The notes under the pieces: model-generated
Seen by the model: the letters and a program-made list of their open reading frames with translations, nothing else
Databases searched by the model: none
Told to the model about the DNA's origin: nothing
In this document: one piece after another, positions 24,239-36,221 of the stretch
Numbering within the stretch: the stretch's first letter is position 1
How the letters are laid out: the number at the start of each line of letters is the position of its first letter
From: Plasmodium malariae
Taxonomy: Eukaryota > Apicomplexa > Aconoidasida > Haemosporida > Plasmodiidae
Assembly (NCBI RefSeq): GCF_900090045.1
Contig: NW_021638303.1
Location: forward strand, 1 to 39,250
DNA: 39,250 nt
Reading direction: 5' to 3'
Translations under genes and position numbers: made by a program

Positions 24239-25215
24239 TTATCTTTTCCTGAACTTAATTTTTTGATATTTTTTAACTTGTTTATGGTAATACATTATTA
24301 CTGTTATAATGGTTACACCTAATATAAAAAAGGGTAGAATATATATTATGAGACCAAAAAAATTAGGTACGTAACTGGTGTATCCCCATATACAATTTTC
24401 TCCAGAATATATAATAACACGAGACTTCTTTAACAACGGATCTAAACTGTAGCTCTCTAATAAATTATGTAAAGGTTTAAACCATTTTTTTAAAGAGATA
24501 TTCAATAAATTAATCAACCCATTTAAAATTCCATAGTCACAAGAATAATCTAATATGAGTGATATTAAGAGCGACATGAATATTAACAAAGGCAGGACAA
24601 GCCGTAGTCTGTATTTCTTGAGTATCATTTTTTTGTAAGTCTTATTACTAATTGTTCTGTTGTTTTTAAGAAATTCTATAAAATCAATTTCTTTGAATAT
24701 ATTTTTTTCCAAGTGAGAATATTTTTTAGTTTCAAATATACAAGTTTTTTTTCTCAAAAAGTGTTTATCCTGTATTGTTTTCTTTGATAAATTTGCACTT
24801 AATTGATTGTTTTTACTTTTAACTTTTTTTTCATTATCAGATATACATTCGTGATTGCTAACATCATTATTTAATATTTCTTTACCTAAACCTATAATAT
24901 TTGAATGTTTATTCTGTTTACACTGTTCTAACACTCGATAATTTCTCATATTTAATTTATTATAAAGGATGTAGTTCCCCTCTACAAAGTGATTAAGCAC
25001 ACTCTGAGAAAACAGATAAAACAATTGATATTTAAACAATAAATTAATTTATTATAAAAATTAGTATTAATAAATATTAAAAAGACAAATATTAATAATA
25101 CGAATATACTTAGATATTATTAACATATTACTTCTTTGTAAATATGACAAAACCATGTTAGATAAACAAACGTAGTAATTTTAATAAAAAAGGGTACATT
25201 ATTTTTATGTTTCAT
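24239..25215 (-). CDS. fam-l/fam-m-like exported protein, intact
   Basis: Spliced model: exon 1 25132-25215 (28 codons), intron 25004-25131 (GTAATA to TTCTCAG), exon 2 24239-25003; 282 aa, phase 0. Exon 1 (MKHKNNVPFFIKITTFVYLT, then WFCHIYKE) is a hydrophobic signal-anchor. RVLEQ at residues 51-55 is a canonical PEXEL (RxLxQ), the only one in the window, so plasmepsin V cleavage and export into the red cell are expected. A variable charged region is followed by IFETKKYSHLEKNIFKEIDF and FLKNNRTISNKTYKK, a membrane span at 162-180, a loop rich in aromatic residues, a second span at 244-266 and the basic end KKYQKIKFRKR. This matches one of the two big P. malariae families fam-l and fam-m; I cannot say which with certainty. 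These have been reported to have an RH5-like predicted fold, but the function is unknown. No break is visible. Confidence 0.92.
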
Positions 25216-28200
25216 TATATATATTTTTAATATTCTAATGTACTCAACAAGGTAAAAATTAATAATAATATAATTAAAAGGAAAAATGACATATATATAT
25301 ATATATATATTTATTACGTTTTCCTTTAGAATTATATTGTAAAAACATGACTAATGTATATCTATATTGTTTTCTAAAGAGAAGGAAGGAAAAATAAATA
25401 TAAAAATATATTATAAAATTGCTGTCTTAATTTTTTTTATAATATAAAAATTTTAATTAAAATAATATAATTCAAATACATTAATAGATATTCAAAATAT
25501 ATAAATTATTTATATCATATAGAAGAGCACTAACATAATTCCATTATTATTTCATTTAAATATAAAATGAATAAATAAAGTATGCATTTTCATAATATTT
25601 CTAAATTTTGATTTTATGTAAAATAAATAATAAAGAGCGGGTAGATAATATATTTTTTCTATATATCAAGAAATTAATTATTAATTTCAATTATTTTTTC
25701 CCATTAATAATTCCATATTAGAAATATTATATTTTGGAAAAATAGGTTTCTTCTAAAAAAATGTTAATTATTATTATATTAAAATAGCACTATTGGTACA
25801 TTAAAATAAACGCATTCTGTACATGTTTTTGTTTTATATTAATAATAAGACTTGCATTTTTTTATGATATATAATATGGGTACATAAAAATATCTATACG
25901 ACACTATATAATCAACCACAAAATATATATTTTAAAAGTAAATGCCATTTAATCCTTCATTTTTTTATTAGAATTTTTGTTTATTATAAATTTTAATTAT
26001 TTATAATATATAACATTATATATAAATAAAATTTTTACAAATTTTACTAATTTATTTTTTCTTTTATTTTAATATATATATGTATAAAGGAGAAATCTAA
26101 AAAAAAAAAAGAAAATATGTAAGATTATTTTCTGTATAAAATGTAATGTTACCAGATTATTCTTCGTTTTATAATGTATTCGTTAAATAAAACAATGAAT
26201 TAAAATATATATATTTTTTGGTTATTAATTTATTATTTCATAAATATTTTATTAAAATTTTACACAATACGATTAAATAATTATTTACCCCAGAGTAATA
26301 AAAAAATAATAAATGTATTTATCATTACTTTTATTTATAAAATTATGTTATACAAAAATTAACAATCTCCTACATACATATTTACTATAAAATAAAATTA
26401 TTTTATTAATAATTAAACATATTCTACCAATAATACGAAACCTAAAACAATACCACTGTATGTATACAAAAAAATAAATAATTTTATAAAAGACTATAAT
26501 TTTGATGTTAATAAATAAATTAAAGTATATTATAAAATTTTTATTAATAACTTTGTTATTGTTTTTATATTCATATATTCAAATATTATTCTCAAGATAT
26601 ATATCTTCAACAATATATTTGAAAATATTAAATACTTAAGATATTTCATTGATTAATAAGGCCATTTTCAAATTTACGTATATAGTTATTAATAAATAAA
26701 AGATTAATCTTAACATAGGATTTTAATTTGAAATTATGATTCCAAATTAAAAAGAAAATAGTATCTAATTATTTAACAAGCACTCAAATATATTGCCCCA
26801 AAATCCATACTATTTATCTTTATGTAATTAATACTTTTATAGAAAATATACCCTAATATTTAATTAATAAAACTTGCAACTTACTGTATTCATAGAAACA
26901 TAATTACATTCATATAAACTAACACAGATTAGTAACATGATGTTATTTTTATTTAATTTTATATTATAAAAAGTGAAGATTAACAAATTTCAAAAACAAT
27001 TATTTTCTTATTACAAAATACTTATTTTTTGACATATAGGTTCCTACTAATGATGATATCCAATAAATAAAGAAAAAATTCCATGTAACATAAATGTATG
27101 AATAACTGTCTATATATAATGCTTTTATAGCCAAAAATCGTGTTTACTCATAAAACTTGTATACATTATTTTTAAATGGCCAATTTACTTTAATTATAAA
27201 TATATTATTTTTATTAAGACAATTACTTTTTTGTATAGAACGAAAGGAATGATTGTTGTATAGAAATACCTAGTATCAGACTAATATTGTTTCAATAATT
27301 ATATTCACTTAAATTTTTGAAAAACAGATATATATAATTTTCTTTTGTTAGAAATATGTAAGCAATGTTCATAAAATGATTTTATATACAATAATTACCT
27401 AAGTTAATGAAATGATAAATACATTTTGTTCTCTTTACTTTATTATAAAGCTTCATGAATTATAAAAATGATTATATACTATTCATAGTTCATTCTTAAA
27501 AGTAATGTTATAATACTATATATTTATAATGTCATACATACGCTATTCAAAAAAATATGTAGAACTAACAAATATATGCTTATATGAAACAAGATTTTAA
27601 ATATACGTTTCTTAAAATGCTAATTTCAACTATGATTATTTGTTTAGTTATAATTTAGTTAACATATGGTGATATACAAAAAAAAAAATGATTTAAGTTT
27701 TTTTAAATGAAAAACTGTATTAATTATTTAAATTATAAGTAATATTCAATAATTGTATTTTAAAACATCATCAAATAATCACATAAAACCATAAAAAAAA
27801 ACTCAAAATATATAACTGTTAAAAATATAAATCTCTCACTACATAAATGAAGTTGGGGATATTGGAATTCTATACATTAAATTAGTTAAGCTTTTATTTA
27901 TTATTATAATTATTTACATATAACTTGTACAAATATAATTTTACATATAAAAGACATTATATTATGAATACCGAAAAATTTACATTCACATTTTTATTAA
28001 GCATATGATATTTATATATGCACATATATGTATACATCTGCTAAATCGGAATACTAAATTACCTTACAGCAACACATTATAAGATGAACAGAAATATAAA
28101 AACAAAAAAACTATCATAAATATTTAATATATTAATAAATTTTTTGTTTCTTACACTTTTGTTTCAATATATATTTTTATATAATCTAGATGTAATCATA

Positions 28201-28313
28201 ATATTTTTAGTTAAACAAAAGATTCTTTTAAGCATATAATTTTCTTAATCACTATCCATAGTTCAATAGTTAAATGAAAAACACATTTTCTTAAAGCATC
28301 ATATTTATTATGA
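25216..28313. other. A+T-rich intergenic, no gene seen
   Basis: This 3.1 kb stretch begins with the 5' flank of the 24239-25215 gene and ends in the 3' flank of the 28314-29209 gene. Stops are dense in all six frames, and no family motif or RNA gene was recognised. An (AT)n run lies at about 25290-25311. Confidence 0.6.
25230..25246 (-). promoter_or_regulatory. conserved 5' flank motif, gene 24239-25215
   Basis: The + strand text is ATATTCTAATGTACTCA, differing from the consensus ATATTNNAATATATTCA at two or three bases. It ends exactly 14 nt before the ATG on the coding strand. Similarity to the 4785 copy extends further upstream. Role unknown. Confidence 0.45.
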
Positions 28314-29209
28314 CTAAGCTTTAACTTCATTTTTCCTTACTTCAATTACATATTTTAAGAATTTTACCAGAGTATAAATAACCATTGAAACACTTAAAAT
28401 AGATAATAATAGTCCAATGAACTGCGAATTATCACGTACATAAGTTAAAAAATTGCTTGTGTCCCCAATTGGCATAAGTTCCTTTAAAGTGTCAGAGAAA
28501 AATTGCGCAAAAATATACATTACAGATGATAATAAAAAAAGTATTACTGGTAGAGCAAATATCAAAGCTGTATTTATAAATACAGAAAGTTTTAAACTTT
28601 TTTTCTGCACAGGATCTGTACATTTTCTATATTTGTATATAGTACAAAATACTCTGTATAATAGTTTTTCAAAAAAAGTATCTATTGCTATATATGGTTT
28701 ACATATAATAGACGTGTATTTCTTAATTAATATTTTGGATTCAAATTTTGAATTATATTTGTTCGCAGAAGCACTTTTTCTACTATTCACTGATATTCCT
28801 GAGTGTTTTTTATCTTCTAAATAATAATTTTTTTTTAAATTTAATTTATAATTGCATTTTAAATTTATTTTTCTAGTCCCATGTTTTGATAATATTCTAT
28901 TACTTCTTGAAATTACTATTCTATTTTCACAGTTTCTATAGTATAAAGATTTATCAGAATTGCACTACAAAAAAAAAGAAATATTAATGTTGTATATAAT
29001 GTGATGTATTTTCTTACACTTAAAGAAATATTTCCGTTAAATACATATATATATTATTCATTCATATGTAACGTTAAATATTAAAAATATAAAGGATATT
29101 GTCTGGGATGTAATAATTATACCAAAATATTAATATAAGAGTAAATGAAATTACAAATGATAAATATTATGGTTTTAACAGAAATAAAATAGTTACTATT
29201 CCCCTTCAT
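28314..29209 (-). CDS. Plasmodium exported protein, two membrane spans (pair member 1)
   Basis: Spliced model: exon 1 29123-29209 (29 codons, MKGNSNYFISVKTIIFIIC and on), intron 28965-29122 (GTATAA to TTTTTGTAG), exon 2 28314-28964; 245 aa, phase 0. The open frame extends well upstream of 28790, where a simple ATG or GTG search would begin it. The segment after the intron (CNSDKSLYYRNC) leads to RILSK at residues 52-56, a PEXEL-like site with Lys in place of acidic or Gln. Then come a basic region, ICKPYIAIDTFFEKLLYR, YRKCTDPVQKKSLK and two membrane spans at about 157-183 and 210-232, ending YVIEVRKNEVKA. The neighbour at 30841-31740 is a paralogue. This is not the fam-l/fam-m type; I do not recognise a function. 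The motifs are those of subtelomeric exported proteins of unknown function. Confidence 0.85.
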
Positions 29210-30840
29210 TTTTTCATGATTAAGTGTTATAATATATTTATATATGTAAGAAAATAGGCTTCATATTCGAGAAACATCGTTGAAAAATATTCTCTTTTCA
29301 TTTGTTATTTTAAATTTATCATATTTCTTTTCCTTAAATAGTATCAAATTTTTTAAATAAAACAAAAATATAAACAATAGAGAAATGTCAACACTATAAA
29401 GGCGTTTCTAAATAGCTCCATTGAATTTATTTATAAAAAAACTTCAATTAAAATAAATTTGGTAGAAATAATTTTATTAATAAATCTACTAATATATATA
29501 TATACTAATCTGATTCGTCTTATAGAACAAATATTAAATTTTGCTGTTAATAATCTTAAGAAAAAAAAAAAAGTCTTCTCCGATTCTTAAAATTTTTGTT
29601 TTATATATAAAATATAAAAAATCCGCTATATAAATTATCACATTAATATACATCGGAAATATAGCAATTGAAGTGCCTAGATTCGTATAAATAAACGTAG
29701 TCCTCTGCTCTTATTAAAAGATCTTAAATTATTATATAGAATATAATTCCTGTAATATACTGAAAAAAAAAAAAAAAACTACATATTTTTGTTATTGTAA
29801 AAATTATAAAGTTGCATCTGATATATACTTGAATTTTTAATATGTTCATGCATTTTTATTGTAGAAGTTTCATTGGAGAATTGAATTAACATACAAACTT
29901 TTGTATTTTAAAAAGTAAACTCTAAATTATCTGTTTTATAGGTTTTCGCCATATTATTATTAGTATTACATGATAATTTTTATATAATTATAAAAAATAT
30001 ATATTATTTATTATTGTTAAAAATTAATACACTATATGAGTTCACTTATTTATATAATTTTTTATATCTTGTTAAAATAATGCAAACTTATAAGTTATAA
30101 AAAAATAATAATATTAAAAAAAATAAGAGAAAAGAAAAATATTAAAGTAAATTTAATGAAAAAATATACTTACCAATTATGAAATACAAAAATAAATTCC
30201 AATATAAAATAATTTTACATTAAATAATTTTAGAGAAACTAGTTCAAGCTATATAAAATATCCCTTTTAATAATGTTATAAGTAAAAGAAGAAAAACTAA
30301 TATCCCAACATTTTCATCCATTCCTAATTTTTGCATTTGATAACTTCAACTAATTATAAAAATATTATATATTAAATAAATTATTTTAATTATAAATAAT
30401 TAATTGGTACTAATATATCTAATTAAGTTACTTTTCTAAAAAATTATTAATTGAAAATAAGAGAAAAGAATTATAATAATATTTAATATAATATATAACA
30501 CATATTACTCTGGAACACTGCATAAAATAAGATAATAATTTTTTTATTTCATGCTTTCATATGTATATACATTTATGTAATTGCACCAAATGAAAGTAGT
30601 AAATTCCTTCAAAAGTATACATTATCATGGAAAAAAAAATATCGAAACACTATAAATAGTGTAAATAATAAATATGTACATTTTTATAGTTATGTATAAG
30701 TGCATGATATCTAGCTAGTTTAATATAATAATGCAAACAAAACAAAAAAAAAAATTTAATTCATAATTTCATTAAGCGAATAGTAAATCTTAATTATGTA
30801 CAAAAACAAAAATTTTCGGAAACCAATGTATTCATTATAA
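29210..30840. other. intergenic between paired paralogues, no gene seen
   Basis: This 1.6 kb A+T-rich stretch separates the two related exported genes. It should contain the promoter of the left gene and the 3' UTR of the right one. No open frame or RNA gene was recognised; a poly-A run lies at 29763-29778. Confidence 0.55.
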
Positions 30841-31740
30841 CTAGTTTTTTATTTCATCTCCCCCTACTTCTATTACATAATTTATAAATTTTACCAGTAT
30901 ATAAATTACCATGGTGATACTTATTATAAATAACGACAATAAAAAAGCTTGCATTCCAGATTTTGTCATAAATTGTTGAAAAGATTGACTATTTTTCCCC
31001 AACACTAGATTACCTAGTGGAGGACAAACTAACAAAAGTAATGAAAGTACTGTAAAAAAAATTATTGATGGTAGAGCAAAAGTTAAAACAGCACTTTTAC
31101 ACGCTGAAAATTTAAAATTTTTTTTTTGGATAGAATCTGTACATTTCCTATATTCATATATTGCAATAAATCCTTTATAAATTAATTTTTCAAATATTTT
31201 ATCTATTTCTACAAATGGTTTACATAATATATATATTCCCTTCCTCAGTAACTTTTTTTCCTCAAATCCTGAATTACATTTATTTTTAGTTCTGCTCTTT
31301 CCATCGTATTCCGCTCCAGTATTATTACCATAATTTTTTAATTGACAATTTTTTTTTTTTTTTTTTTCATATCGTTATATCCATTTCTAGGGAAGTTACG
31401 TTCTAATAAAACCTTTATTTTTTCATTGTTAAATTTTGATAATAATCTATATGTTCTTGAATATAATGATATATTTTGAATAGTTTTCATACCTAAAATT
31501 TGACCAAAGTTATGCTACAAGGAAAATAAAATGTTTTAATTTTTTATAGTTTGATATATTTTTCTACGCACAAAGTAAATATTTTGTTTCAGTTGATATA
31601 TGTGTATATATAACATGAATCATCATAAAATATGGAAAAAATTTTCTGCAATGTTATATTTATACCGCATCACAGAAATAATAATATATCCAAACAAAAA
31701 ATATAAATATAATATTTTTAACTAAAATAAAAGATATCAT
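30841..31740 (-). pseudogene. Plasmodium exported protein (pair member 2), one-base shift in A19 run
   Basis: Exon 1 is 31666-31740 (25 codons, MISFILVKNIIFIFFVW and on; donor GTATAA) and exon 2 starts at 31514 after CTTGTAG. It reads HNFGQILGMKTIQN, a PEXEL-like RLLSK, and ends in a Lys run followed by a stop. In the next frame the protein continues without a break to TAG or TAA at 30841: NCQLKNYGNNTGAEYDGK, ILCKPFVEIDKIFEKLIYK, YRKCTDSIQKKNFK, two membrane spans, YVIEVGGDEIKN. The only lesion I find is the length of the run of 19 A (coding strand) at 31349-31367; 17 or 20 would keep the frame. It may be a true recent pseudogene, an allele-level length change, or a sequencing error. It aligns along its length with 28314-29209. 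Confidence 0.82.
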
Positions 31741-33796
31741 TTTATATTCATTCCAAAATTATTTTGTTCAATGTCTTTAAACATGCAAATAATTTACTAT
31801 ATATTTACAAAATCGTAATAAAAATATTTTTTCATCTCCTTTGTTATCTGATTTTATGCATTGAAAGAGTAATAAATTCAGAAAAAAAAAAAATAAAAAT
31901 AGAAATTTAAAAAAAAAATAATATAAAAAAAATTTTAGTAAATATTTCAATAAATTTACATATTAAAAAATAAACATTAATTATAATAATTTTTAGTAGC
32001 CCTAATTTTATTAATAAATGTTAAAAATATATTTACATTTTAGCTTCTTAACAGAGTAATACTAAATTTCCTTGTTAATACATTTCAAAAAAAATAAAAT
32101 AAATTTTTGGTTTCCTTATGATTTTAATTTATATATAAAACAAAACAGTTTATGTGATAAGAATAAATATATTATCACATAACATTAATATAATTATTAT
32201 TTTTATGATAAATATCCTGTAAATAACATAAGTAATTTTTACATATTTTTTTTTCTAAGCATTATTTTTTATTTAAAAAACGTAAATTTCACATATATAA
32301 TATAATTACAATGACAGAAATGTAAAGAAAAAATAAAAAAATACAAATTTTTTTTTATCGTATAAATTATGATCCAATATATGATAAATGCCTTTGCATA
32401 TGTAAAAAGCTTAAACATTCTTTTCGTAAAAATATGATTGTAAGATGTAATTCAGATACAAAATTTTGGTATTTAAATAACACAATCCAAATTGCTAAAT
32501 TTAAACATTTGTAACATATTAATAAAAGAAATATACAGTAATTTATATATAATTTAAAAAAATGTATTTTATTTATCATTACCAATAATGCATGCATTAA
32601 CTGTGATAATTCAGATATTTATAAATGTTTTAGTTTTATTAAAATTTTATATATTTAAAAATTCTGCGGAAATATTAGCGTTAATAAAAAAATGTAAAAA
32701 CGTATTTAGCAAAAAATTCTTCTTAGTAATTTAGATAATTCAATGGGAAATTCCAAAAATATATAACGTAAAAAAAAAATGTATAATAATTTACATTTAA
32801 AACGTTCTATAAGTTATTATATAGTATATTATATAATAAGACTTATAAAAATTTTTAATATATTAATTTTTTTCCCGAAAATTTTGAAAAAGGAAAAAAT
32901 TTGGTAATTATTTTTTATTAATTTATAAATAAATTATACCCAAATTAACATATTTAAGTATAACCATTATTTATGTAATGTATATAAAATAAATGAGACG
33001 CTATATTGAAATATGCTTAGAAAATTACATATATGTGTATATCAATATTTTTATTTGTTTCTGTTTTTTTCACTTATAGTCTTGAGTTAATTATGAAATT
33101 ATTAAATATTAAATATATTATTTTAATAATATAAATAATAAATTGTTACTAATTTTTTTAATTAATTTAATCTCCTTAAAAAAAATAGTTTATATAAAAA
33201 CAATATAAAAAAAATAATTTAATTATAAGCGCAATATATAGTATTACTCTAAGAAAAACAGTATTAAAATAAGATATTTATGTATTTCGTGATTTCATAT
33301 TTATATAATGTATAAATTTGTTATAAATATATTTATAATGAATATTAGTAAGATAATTAGTCCTACACTTTCGAGAGATTCTTACGTTATCATATATTGC
33401 ATATTTTAATTTATATAAAAAATATAACGTATTACCTTATTTATTAATACTATATCTTATTCAGATTACTTAATCAAAGAAGTTAGATAAAACTATTATC
33501 TTTTATCTAATCAATAGTTTTTAAATTATCATGTCAAGTATATGGTTTGACATTTTTAGGATTATTCCTTTTTCTGCTAAATTTTATTTTTAATGATATA
33601 TTTATTAAAAACATTTATATCAGTCATAATTAATTATACATTTTCATCTAAATGGAAATATCATCTATAAAAAAATTTCAATTTTTAGGTAAATAAATAT
33701 TCTTCCATTGAATAAATGGATTTATCACACATTAATAGGTTCAATTTATAAATATTTATTTATATGTATTTTTTGTATATAGGAATATATTTTAAT

Positions 33797-33830
<34 letters not shown>

Positions 33831-35450
33831 ATATTAATCCATTAATGTTTTTACATCTTTTTAATACGGTATCATTTATAGTATTCATTTATATTAATTA
33901 AAAACTTTATAATAGTAGTTCATGTTTTTTCTAATATATATTGTTATTAATATTATATAACGGTGGAGTATATGCTTTTTTTATTTTATAATTTAGTTTA
34001 AAATAATATGATGTCATACCATATATATTTAAATTGAAAATGTTATTATATTACTGTTTCTTTAAGTAACATTTTTAGAATGATCTTTACTGTACAGAAA
34101 TTTGTTCGTGTCCATTACTCTATTACTGCTAATAATTCTATTAAAACTTATCATTTCTGGATTCATTTGCAATTTTTCTTACAGTGACATATTTTTCATT
34201 TAACTATAGTATATAATTGGTACCTATTTTATCTTTTAATTTCCTATGGCTAAAAGATATTTAACAAATTCATAGTTGATACGGTTTTATATATAATTAT
34301 TCAATATAATGTTAATCAAAAAAAAAAAAAAAAGATTACTAAATTAGGCCATCATAAAATTAATGATTCATTAAATATATATAACAAGTAGAACTAATAT
34401 AAGTAAAATAAGATATTTTATTTACTAAATATTTTGCTTTTTTTTTTATGTATATATGTTATTAAGCGAACTCATTCAAAACCAACTAAAAAAAAAAAAT
34501 TGTATGTTATATTATATAATACAAAGTAATATTAAATATATAATGTATGTAATAATAATGTGTAAATTTTAATAATATTAATAAGACAATTAAAGTTTAT
34601 ATCACAATAAAATTGTTAATAAAAAGAAAAAAGCTCTTTAAATTTATATACTACTATAAAATATCCTAAAAATAATCTACGCCTTTTTATACTTTTATAA
34701 AGTTTTAAGTATTAATTAAACAAATTATTTCATCATAATAAAAAAACATCAAAAAAAAAAAAAATTATTAAAAGTAATTACCATATATATTATTTTAAAA
34801 TTATCACATAACATAATTTGTTATGTTTCAATGGTTTCGTTTTTGAAAATTTATTTTTAGCTTACGCAAAGTATCTTTATATTACATTTCAATGTAGACA
34901 TAAAAAATTAACTCTTTGGAACCTATAATTAATTAGTTTTTTTTATTTAAACAAAATAAAAGATATAACTATATAACTACATTCAAATTTCTTGAATTTT
35001 CATATTAATCAAAAGACACATTTACTTTTAATTTGATACAAATATTACACTATTTTAATTACCTCAACAAATATTCATTTAGTTGAGTACAAGATAGAAA
35101 ATCATGAACACTATATTTTAGAGTAAAAATAAAAATTCACACATGATGTCAACAAAATAATATAAACTGTTATTTTCTATATTAATTTTTAAGCACATAT
35201 AGTATTTTTCATAAAAATATAGTTATATACAAAAATATATACGTAAAACACAACAATTTATTAAGGATTAAAAATAATGTAATAAGCAAAAAAAAAGAAA
35301 TTATAATATTCAAATCAACAAAGCAAATAGTAGCGTTTATTTTTTTTATTGCATATCAAAATGGTCAGCTAAGAGAAGAAGCATTGTTTAAATATAAGCA
35401 ATTAAATTCATACTTATTATTTGTGTATATAAAATGGGAACTTATAGATA
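31741..35450. other. A+T-rich intergenic, no gene seen
   Basis: This 3.7 kb stretch has no supported gene. The open frame at 32367-32597 on the - strand has no signal exon, splice site or family motif. A segment at about 34260-34490 resembles 37290-37750 (shared ACAAATTCATAGTT and CATTCAAAAC in the same order). An (AT)n run lies at about 33801-33822. Confidence 0.55.
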
Positions 35451-36221
35451 TTAATCTTTATATAAGTCTACTTTACGGAACGAAGGATATGCCGTATTAT
35501 ATATATCAGCTTTTATACGTGTTAACTTTATATATGTTTGAAATTTTTTGTAAAAATAAAACATACTTAATATAACTATATACATGAATATCACACATCC
35601 TAGATGTGATAAATATAATCTACCAGATAACTCTACATCTTTTAAATAATTTAATTTTTTTAAAACAATTAGTAGTATTCCAAGTAGTATATGGACGCTA
35701 GCTAAAACACAAATCTGAAATACTTTTTTTTTCATGCTTTTTCTTAAATACTTAAAATCAGCATTTGCCATATAACTAACTAAATTTTTATAATATATTT
35801 TGTCTAGCCTTTTATTTTTTACTGTGATTCCCGTTTTAGTATTAGATGATTCCATTTTTTTGTATTCTCCATTATTTTTTATTTCCTTCTTTATACATTT
35901 AATATTTGAATGTTTTTCCTTTTTATGTGCCGCCATTATTCGACACAATCTCACATCTAATTTTATAATAAATTTAGAATTATCATATGTGGATCTCTGA
36001 TAAGGGCTCGAAAAAAAAAAAAATATATTTGTCATTTAAAGAAATATGTAATATTTTGCTTAAAAAAAGAATTAATAAATATAAAATTTGAAAAATATGG
36101 AAAATATAAATATAATTAAATAATATAATCATACCATATCATCCTTAAAATGACATATCCAAAATAAAAGGATAAATACCGCAGTTTTAATTAATAAATA
36201 TTGCACAAAATTTTGCTCCAT
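35451..36221 (-). CDS. Plasmodium exported protein, paralogue of 10223-11103
   Basis: Spliced model: exon 1 36135-36221 (29 codons, MEQNFVQYLLIKTAVFILL, then FWICHFKDDM), intron 35997-36134 (GTATGA to CTTATCAG), exon 2 35451-35996; 210 aa, phase 0. Exon 2 begins RSTYDNSKFIIKLDVR. The PEXEL position reads RIMAA at residues 48-52 (Met for Leu, no acidic residue), so export by that route is doubtful. DKIYYKN precedes two membrane spans at about 121-142 (ICVLASVHILLGILLIVL) and 158-178, and the end carries NTAYPSFRKV. It is about 40 residues shorter than the 10223 paralogue, mostly in the charged linker before DKIYYKN. No frameshift is visible. Function unknown. Confidence 0.85.

Noticed and set aside
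28453..28824. Open frame of 123 codons on the + strand
   Set aside because: It is antisense to the exported gene at 28314-29209, whose frame, splice sites and paralogue are convincing.
32367..32597. Open frame of 76 codons on the - strand
   Set aside because: It has no PEXEL, signal exon or splice context and the composition of translated A+T-rich DNA.
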